Origin: Patiria pectinifera
Taxonomy: Eukaryota; Echinodermata; Asteroidea; Valvatida; Asterinidae
Length of the DNA stretch: 64,000 nt
Direction of reading: 5' to 3'
Assembly: GCA_029964075.1 (NCBI GenBank)
Contig: CM057146.1
Location: 14,093,501 to 14,157,500 of the forward strand
Of the stretch, positions 57,905-64,000 are shown piece after piece (position 1 is the stretch's first letter; each line of letters starts with the position of its first letter). Made by a program: the position numbers and the translations under genes. The notes under the pieces were generated by a model. It did not search any database. It saw only the letters and a list, made by a program, of their open reading frames with translations, and was not told where the DNA came from.

Positions 57905-58903
57905 CTAAAAATGGTTTTGAGGCAAGAAGCGAAATCGGTCCATTACAAATGTACAGCGGTACAAACAAACAGAAAATCCCCTGAAATCGTCATGGGCATT
58001 ACTTTCTGGCCAAAGTGGGCTTTTTTGGGGTCAAAAAAATCACAACTTAAAAAAATGCTTTGTTCCCGAGCGGCTTTGAGGGCGAAGGGAATCAGCAGGG
58101 CTCCTTTCCGCACGTGTGAAAATTAGTAATTGTGCAATTCACGGTACCATCCACCAAAATAACGGGACGAATCGCGCTGCTGAATCGCGCCGGGCTGAAC
58201 CGCCGGCTGAATCACGGGCTGCGCAGGCACAAACGATGTCCATGTCACCGTGCACGAACCGTCACGTTGACCGGGCACTGGGCGTACTGGCCGGTGGGCG
58301 CCACGCCAAAAACCACGCTGCGCTATATCGGTCATTATTATCAAAAATAAAGCAATAAACAAAACAAAGTCCATACAATTAAAAAAGATATTCAAAAATA
58401 TTTTCCAAAGTTAATTGTCAAATCGTATCTTTCGATAGTGATTGACGACATCGACACTGTTGCAACTTTTTCCGCTCACCAATATTATATAGCGCAGCTT
58501 GTTTTTTTTCGTGTGGCTCACGCCGGGCCTGTACGCCCAGTGCCCGGTCAATGTGACTGTCCATGCACGGTGACATCGTTTGTGGCCCGCAGCCCGTAAT
58601 TCAGCCCGCGGTTCAGCCCGGCGCGATTCATCACCGCGTTCAGTCCGAAATTTGGAGATGGAACACCGAAGTGCACAGTTACTCATTGTCACTCGTGCGG
58701 AAAGGAGCCCTGCTGATTGCCTTCGCCCTCGTGTGCTCGGGACGAAGGCAATTATTTAAGTCTTCATTTTGTGCATCAAGAGAAAAACGAGAAATCCTTG
58801 GAGAAATTGCGAAAAAAAAACCACCCGAATGTTTGTACCCCTGTACATTTTTGATGGACCATTTTCGCTTCTTGCCTCAAGACCATTTATGCGCATGCGC
58901 ATC
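57905..58903. repeat. Foldback 1 of unit 9
   Basis: Arms 57905-58345 and 58445-58903; TGCGCATGCGCA intact at 58890-58901; spacer has an extra CATCGACA near 58449. Confidence 0.75.
58890..58901. promoter_or_regulatory. NRF-1/alpha-Pal-like palindrome (representative)
   Basis: TGCGCATGCGCA matches the NRF-1 consensus. It sits at the outer end of foldback 1 right arms: 1598-1609, 3713-3724, 10467-10478, 16503-16514 and 41579-41590 intact; one base changed in units 4, 5, 7 and 8. Three more copies lie in the foldback transposon (19022, 19119 and 19216). Binding is not shown. Confidence 0.35.
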
Positions 58904-61059
58904 ATTTATATTTATCATTTATAAGTAACAGGTCTATGACATCCCAACTGGAGCCGAACACACATTCTTAGGCGGTTCAATAACTTTGACAAAAAATGTT
59001 TGGGCGTGGCACTAGCCCCAAGAAAATATAATTTTGTATTTCATCTACTACATGCGTGTTCAGCAGAAACCACAAAAATCCCTGCCACGTAAACTAAATT
59101 GGTGTTTGTCATTTTAAACAGAAATTACGCTGAAAAAAATATCACCTTGTGACACGTGACCAGCGATTTCATTGGAAGATTAATTAAAACCAACAATTGT
59201 GTTGTGAGTCAGTCAGGAGCACAATAACGTTTTCCAATAACGAATTGATACCGAGGGGTAAATAAGCATTATTACTTAAAGTAGATGTACAGGGTTTATC
59301 ATCCCCACCTCAAACTAAGAATGAGTTAGTTCTTGAAAGTTAAGAACTTGGGCATTGTCAGTAAGGTTGGATCACGGCAATTGCGTCCATGCCGTCATAT
59401 ATGACTAAGAATCATTTATTTCAAAATAAAGACTAAAATTCTATATTCACGTTGTTCCGATTCATTGGTAAAATGAGTTGTCAAGTGTCGTCGTGTTGAC
59501 GTCATCATCTGTTAGGCGACACCATCCTAAAGGTCAATTTCTCAAAGTCGTATATCTACAGAACTACAAGCCGCATTGGCTTACAACTTTGTTGGTGAAT
59601 ACTCGGGCACGAGTTCAAAATGAACAGTGGAGAGACGTCAAGATGACGTCTTCAAGTGATTTTAAACGGATTTCCAATCTTTTTTTAATTTTTATGAGTT
59701 TAAACAAATAAAGAAAAATACTTTGGAGGCCCGAATCAGACAAAGGAAACATATTTTGTGACCGAAAAGAGGATCCGACTAAAAATAGCAAAAAAAATTG
59801 GTAATTGCCAACCCGGGATTCGAACTCCGGACCGTTCGTACGCCAAGCGAGAGTATTAACCACAAGCCAACGCAGCTTGCACGGCCGCGCGCACTGTAAA
59901 ATGACGTCCGTAAAATAAACATGTACATCTTATCATTAATCAACCCGCCAAAACATTCTTTACCCCAGATACCTGCGCGATATACATTAACTGTCAAAAA
60001 TCCCTGTGATCATTACAAATATGCCCACTTAAAAAAAAAAAAAAAATATCAGGCCAAATACTCCCGACTCTTTAGGTACGTGCATGTTTCGTGCACACAT
60101 CAAAGTAAAGTTATTTTAAAAGCCTGTCATTATGTTCAATTCTTAGACGTTTATTGGTCACTTTCGGGAATGAAATATCAATCCAGAAATGATAACTTCT
60201 ACAAGTAGTCCAATATCCCATAGCCGTTAAAAAAACCCTGTATTCCTACGCCCCAAGTAGCTCAGTTTAAGGGTCCGATTCTTTCACAACGGTAGGCCTA
60301 CGACATCACACAACGCACGGCAGCCAACCTTACGTTTCTTAAACCCTCCAATTGTTGGCCTTCGAAATGCTGAAATAACAGAACATTTAAGTTTTGTGAG
60401 TAAAAATAAAACCAGCAAATCATCCGGAGCCACGAATCACACGAAGACAAACGATTTTTATGACAGGAACGAAGATCCGACAGAAAAATTAATAGATAAA
60501 AGGAACACATAATCGTAACTGCAAACCCGACATTCGAACTTGGGACCTTTCGCATCACCTTCCTGTTCAATGCACCTTGAATTGAAGTATAAAGACTCCA
60601 AGAACGATATTGTAAGGCATGTTGATATATTTTGGCGTGTGGTTTATATTTTGAGTTATTATACAGAACATTTATGTGCAGGTGTAAAATCTTGCCGGTT
60701 GCGTCTCGGATGAAAAAAATTGAAATAAAATGAATCAATAAAAAATTTGAGTGGCCATGTCATCTCAGCCCCTCCTAAGGGATCGCTGCCCACGTAGATA
60801 AAATAAATTAAGAGGAAATTTGGAAGTAAATTGATAGAGGCGGCTTTTTCATCAATCAAAATTTTCAAACAAATGATAATAAATGCAGGTGTATTAGGTA
60901 ACAACGATTTTGCAGATCACGCCATAGATAATGTTACACATGCAGCGCACACTGTACAAGAGTGATAATTGAGAACGCACGAAGCGTTCAGCAGCGACGC
61001 CGTTACGTAGTAAGGTTCATGTTTTTGACCCAGCTTGTCTTTGAATTCAGCTCATTCGG

Positions 61060-61395
61060 ATTTGAGATCGTTTGTACATGAGCACGTCTGGACCTTAGCT
61101 AGTATAAACTTCAGGTCATTCGGACTTCAACTCGGACTTGAGCTCGTTTGTACCTGATCGAGCACGCCTAGACTTTAGCTAGTAACTCGAGGTCATTCGG
61201 ACTTCAACTCGGACTTGAGCTCGTTTTTACCTGATCGAGCACGCCTAGACTTTAGCTAGTAAACTCGAGGTCATTCGGACTTCAACTCGGACTTGAGCTC
61301 GTCTGTACCTGAGCACGCCTTGACTTTAGCTCGTTAAACTCGAGGTCATTCGGACTCATCCGGACCTGAGGTCTTTTGGAGTTCGTTGGTCGGGA
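61060..61395. repeat. Minisatellite, about 4 copies (unit 9)
   Basis: Same monomer, with one GTTTTTACC variant (61224). Confidence 0.88.
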
Positions 61396-61811
61396 CAACT
61401 GAGATTTTGAGGAAGGCTTGGTCATATCATCCCCATTTTGAAAGGTAGGCCTTCGTTTTAACATTTCATATTTAGTCATAGCTAAGTGCAGGTTATCACG
61501 TTGACAATAACGAATATTAAACTTTTATCCAGCATAACAACGAAAAACTGCAACCCTCATAAAAACTGGATTTTATTTAGATTTTTGTCTTGCCCCCAAA
61601 CAAATCCTCCCTGTCCGTATACTGGCATTATCGAGTCCGATGGGGAACGGGGCCATTCTACCCTGCAAGAACTGAATTATTGTCGGGCACCAAATAATTT
61701 GACCTCTGTAAAGTGATTGTTAGAAAACTAAACGTGGTCAGCGGTCTCAATCGATGTTTCATTCGATGTTACATCGGTTGGGTAGGCCCACCCCAAAAGT
61801 TTGACCCTTGG

Positions 61812-61855
61812 TATATATTCACGCCTAAAAGATGAACCGACCAACACTCAGAACA
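61812..61855 (+). promoter_or_regulatory. TATA-like box with CTCAG 35 bp downstream (unit 9)
   Basis: GGTATATATTCACGCC then CACTCAGAACAAAGC. Best-kept form of the motif also seen at 7029, 13387, 22331 and 37440. Confidence 0.3.
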
Positions 61856-62554
61856 AAGCTAAGGCGAAGCATTTCTTGATGTGATACAATATTTGTTCAT
61901 ATTGCAACGCAAATGTTGTCTTTGTTTCCTCAATCAAATTCCTCAACCCTCATTCACAATTGATATAATATACATAATACTTCAACGACTGCGTCCCGGT
62001 CGGTGTTTCTTGATCTAGCGATTTTGGGGTAGCTTCCTGGTCCCGTGACTAGTAGTGCTTGTGACGGTCCGTAGGTCCGCAAATGAGGGGCAATTTCTTA
62101 AAAGTTTAACAAATGGTTTTTAAATTAAATAGTCAATCTCTATTTGATGTGCCACCAAAGGGCGCCCTTACCGGTGATATCGCCATGATTTTTTTTGGTG
62201 GTTGTCATTTCCCTAAACATTCAATTTCACAAATTACTTGTCTGTACTAAAATGCTTCCATTTTCGAGTTAATTTCAATTTTCATTGCACTTCCAATAAC
62301 ACCGGAAGTGACGGTCAAGCGGTTTTGTGCCCGGGAAGAAATGTTGCTGAAGGCACCGTCTACCACCTCGCGACAAACGATAACGACACTCAGATTCAGT
62401 TTGTAAAAGTCTAAGTCTGCCCTTAAATCGCTTGTAATTTGATACCTGATGACGTCATGATGACGTCACAAAATCTATAACATGTATTATGAATTTACCT
62501 AACTTGGACCTTGCGGTCATACCAAAAAAATTGTTCAGGAGAAAACCCGCCGAA

Positions 62555-63240
62555 TTATAGGGGTCAAAATTGTTTGTCATTTGCTTTCAATTTCTCCAGG
62601 ATTTGTCCCTTTTTTAATTGAGGAAAGGCTCTAAAATCGTCATAGGCATTGCTTTCTGGTCTCAGTGGGTTGGGGGGGGGTGTGCACAAAATAAAATCTT
62701 TAAAAATTGCTTTCGTCCCGTGCGCACGAGGGCGAAGGATACTAGCAGGGTTCCTTTCCGCACTGGTGCCAAAAATAAACATGCTTGGGGGATTCCCAGT
62801 TCCACTACAAAACACACTAGAGAGCATCTTTAAAAATGTCGGGTTTTGAAATACCATCGAGAGTCAAAGGTAGTGATTGACGAGAATGTTGCAACTTTTT
62901 GCCGCTGACCGATATAGTGCAGCGTGATTTTCGCGTGGCAGGCGCCCGGGCCTGCCACGGTCAACGTGACCGTCAGTGCACGGTGAAATCATTTGTGCCG
63001 GCGTATCCCGTTATTCAGGCACGGTGACGCCTGGCGCAACTCTGCACCGAGATTCGGCCCGAAATTCGGTGGATGGTTCCTATACCCCAAAGCAAACGGT
63101 TATTTTCTGGCACTCGTGCAGACAGGAGCCCGGCTGTTTTCCTCGCCCTCGTGCGCAGTTTTTATTTTGTGCCCCCAAAAACTATTAAAGCCAGAGAATA
63201 ATGCCTATGACGATTTTAGGGATTTTTCATGTAACAAGTA
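62555..63240. repeat. Foldback 2 of unit 9
   Basis: Left arm begins abruptly after a deletion near 62553; long-version right arm 62925-63240, with its own gap at 63157 (CGCAGTTTTTATTTTG). Confidence 0.72.
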
Positions 63241-64000
63241 CCAATTTCCTTGAAATTTGCGTTCATAAACATAACGACTATTCGGATTTTAAATTCCAGC
63301 AAAGTATAATCAAATTGCTTTCTTTCTTTACATACAAAATGTACAAATTTCCACTGTAACTTTTCGTAAATAAAACAAATAATGCAATAAACGTACAATA
63401 GCTCAAGCAATAAAATTCACTAAAGTAGCAGTTTGGCTGAGCCCTCTCCTTTGGCTTCTCTATATCGATAACTTCACACCAATTATTTCTCAAAATCATC
63501 GAGGCTGGTCTCTGCCCTCTCCTCGGAATCTCATCTCAAAATCTGCTCCATTCCAAACTCGTCTTGCTTATAAACCCCGGGAGAAATATTAAAGCGATGC
63601 CACATGGTCCAAGAATTCGGTATGCATTAAAATGACAAAATAAATATTCAACAATCAATCTATGCAAAGTATAAACACACTACTCAATAAACCTTTTCAC
63701 TGATAAATAATAATTTATGTCAAATAAAAAAGGTATTGAGGCAAGAAGCGAAATCGGTACACTACAAATGTACAGCGATACAAACAAACAGGAAAGTCCC
63801 TAAAATCGTCACAGGCATTACTTTCTGGCCAAAGCGGGTTTTTTTGGGGGTACAAAAAATCGAAACTTTAAAAACTGCTTTCTTCCCGAGCGAATACGAG
63901 GGCGAAGGGAATCAGCAGGGCTCCTCTCCTCACGAATGACAATGAGTAACTGTGCACTTCGGTGTTCCAACTCCAAATTTCGAACTGAACGCGGTGATGA
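63186..64000. repeat. Array unit 10, cut by the window end
   Basis: AT-rich block 63186-63720, then the foldback 1 left arm (63725-64000). The end of this arm (GTTCCAACTCCAAATTTCG) is the reverse complement of right-arm sequence found elsewhere, an unusually good match between arms. Confidence 0.85.

Larger units (their letters stand above)
57366..63185. repeat. Array unit 9 (type I)
   Basis: 5.8 kb. Foldback 1 57905-58903; CRE a 59634-59650 with an altered spacer; tRNA-like A 59807-59885; tRNA-like B 60515-60578; minisatellite 61060-61395; TATA 61812; CRE b 62450-62468; foldback 2 62555-63240, whose left outer end is deleted (CCGCCGAATTATAGGGGTC at about 62555). Confidence 0.88.
1..64000. 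repeat. Tandem array of long (about 5.4-7.2 kb) non-coding repeat units
   Basis: The same ordered series of blocks recurs across the whole window, head to tail. Anchor sequences return at regular spacing: ACTAAAGCCAGAAAATAATG near 88, 2200, 8949, 15004, 23817, 38930, 46080, 57366 and 63186; GTCAAGTGTCGTCGTG near 4313, 11044, 20055, 27077, 35018, 42174, 49323, 53492 and 59480. Copies look roughly 90-95% alike by eye, with many small indels. No reading frame outside inserted transposons is long or consistently preserved. The unit contains several transposon-derived pieces, so the array is probably an amplified composite of old mobile elements. Whether it lies in a centromere, subtelomere or arm cannot be told from the window. 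Confidence 0.93.

Noticed and set aside
1..64000. Window-wide assembly artefact as explanation for the repeats
   Set aside because: Units differ by many independent substitutions, indels and insertions with proper target duplications, as expected of real diverged copies; only the palindrome needs a specific check.

Overview
The window looks like repeat-dominated DNA from an animal nuclear genome. Non-LTR reverse transcriptase fragments, a TAA-flanked MITE-like element, tRNA-derived sequence with B-box-like motifs, palindromic foldback DNA and a hammerhead ribozyme motif all point to a metazoan. The style (sea-urchin-like foldback element, CR1/Jockey-type LINEs, Penelope-like remnant) suggests a marine invertebrate, possibly an echinoderm or another deuterostome, but no gene fixes the species. 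I see no intact cellular gene, no rRNA and no prokaryotic feature.

Nearly all 64 kb is one tandem array of a long, apparently non-coding unit of about 5.4-7.2 kb (longer where transposons have landed). Taking the shared sequence starting ACTAAAGCCAG as the unit start, units begin near 88, 2200, 8949, 15004, 23817, 30083, 38930, 46080, 51503, 57366 and 63186. A typical unit contains, in order: an AT-rich block; foldback 1 (two inverted arms of about 450 bp around a spacer); a block ending in a CRE doublet; tRNA-like relic A; a 300 bp block; tRNA-like relic B; a 73-78 bp minisatellite of 3-7 copies; a block with a TATA-like box; a second CRE doublet; and foldback 2, whose right arm runs into the next unit. 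The four foldback arms are diverged copies of one family in alternating orientation.

Units differ. The unit at 88 has lost about 4 kb. The units at 23817 and 46080 (type II) lack the minisatellite, TATA block and foldback 2 and carry hairpin-rich ATTGCG/CGCAAT repeats with a Penelope-like remnant instead. The units at 23817, 38930 and 46080 have an enlarged foldback 1 spacer containing a 690 bp segment and a 250 bp segment with a conserved open frame that looks like a captured exon.

Mobile elements can be bounded exactly because neighbouring units supply the empty site: a 377 bp TAA-flanked MITE (5635-6011); a 5'-truncated LINE with a (TAA)n tail (16944-19901), itself interrupted by an 815 bp foldback transposon of 14 bp repeats (18717-19531); a second truncated LINE (28739-29577); and a 2683 bp near-perfect palindrome (31477-34159) with 1012 bp arms, a 659 bp centre with a degraded ORF of about 200 codons, and a 244 bp direct duplication of host sequence on both sides.

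The most striking signal is inside that palindrome. Each arm holds a complete hammerhead ribozyme core (CTGATGA, 5 bp stem II, GAAA, a very short stem III, matching stem I strands), pointing outward on opposite strands. I read the palindrome as a head-to-head arrangement of an unidentified ribozyme-bearing retroelement, possibly Penelope-related.
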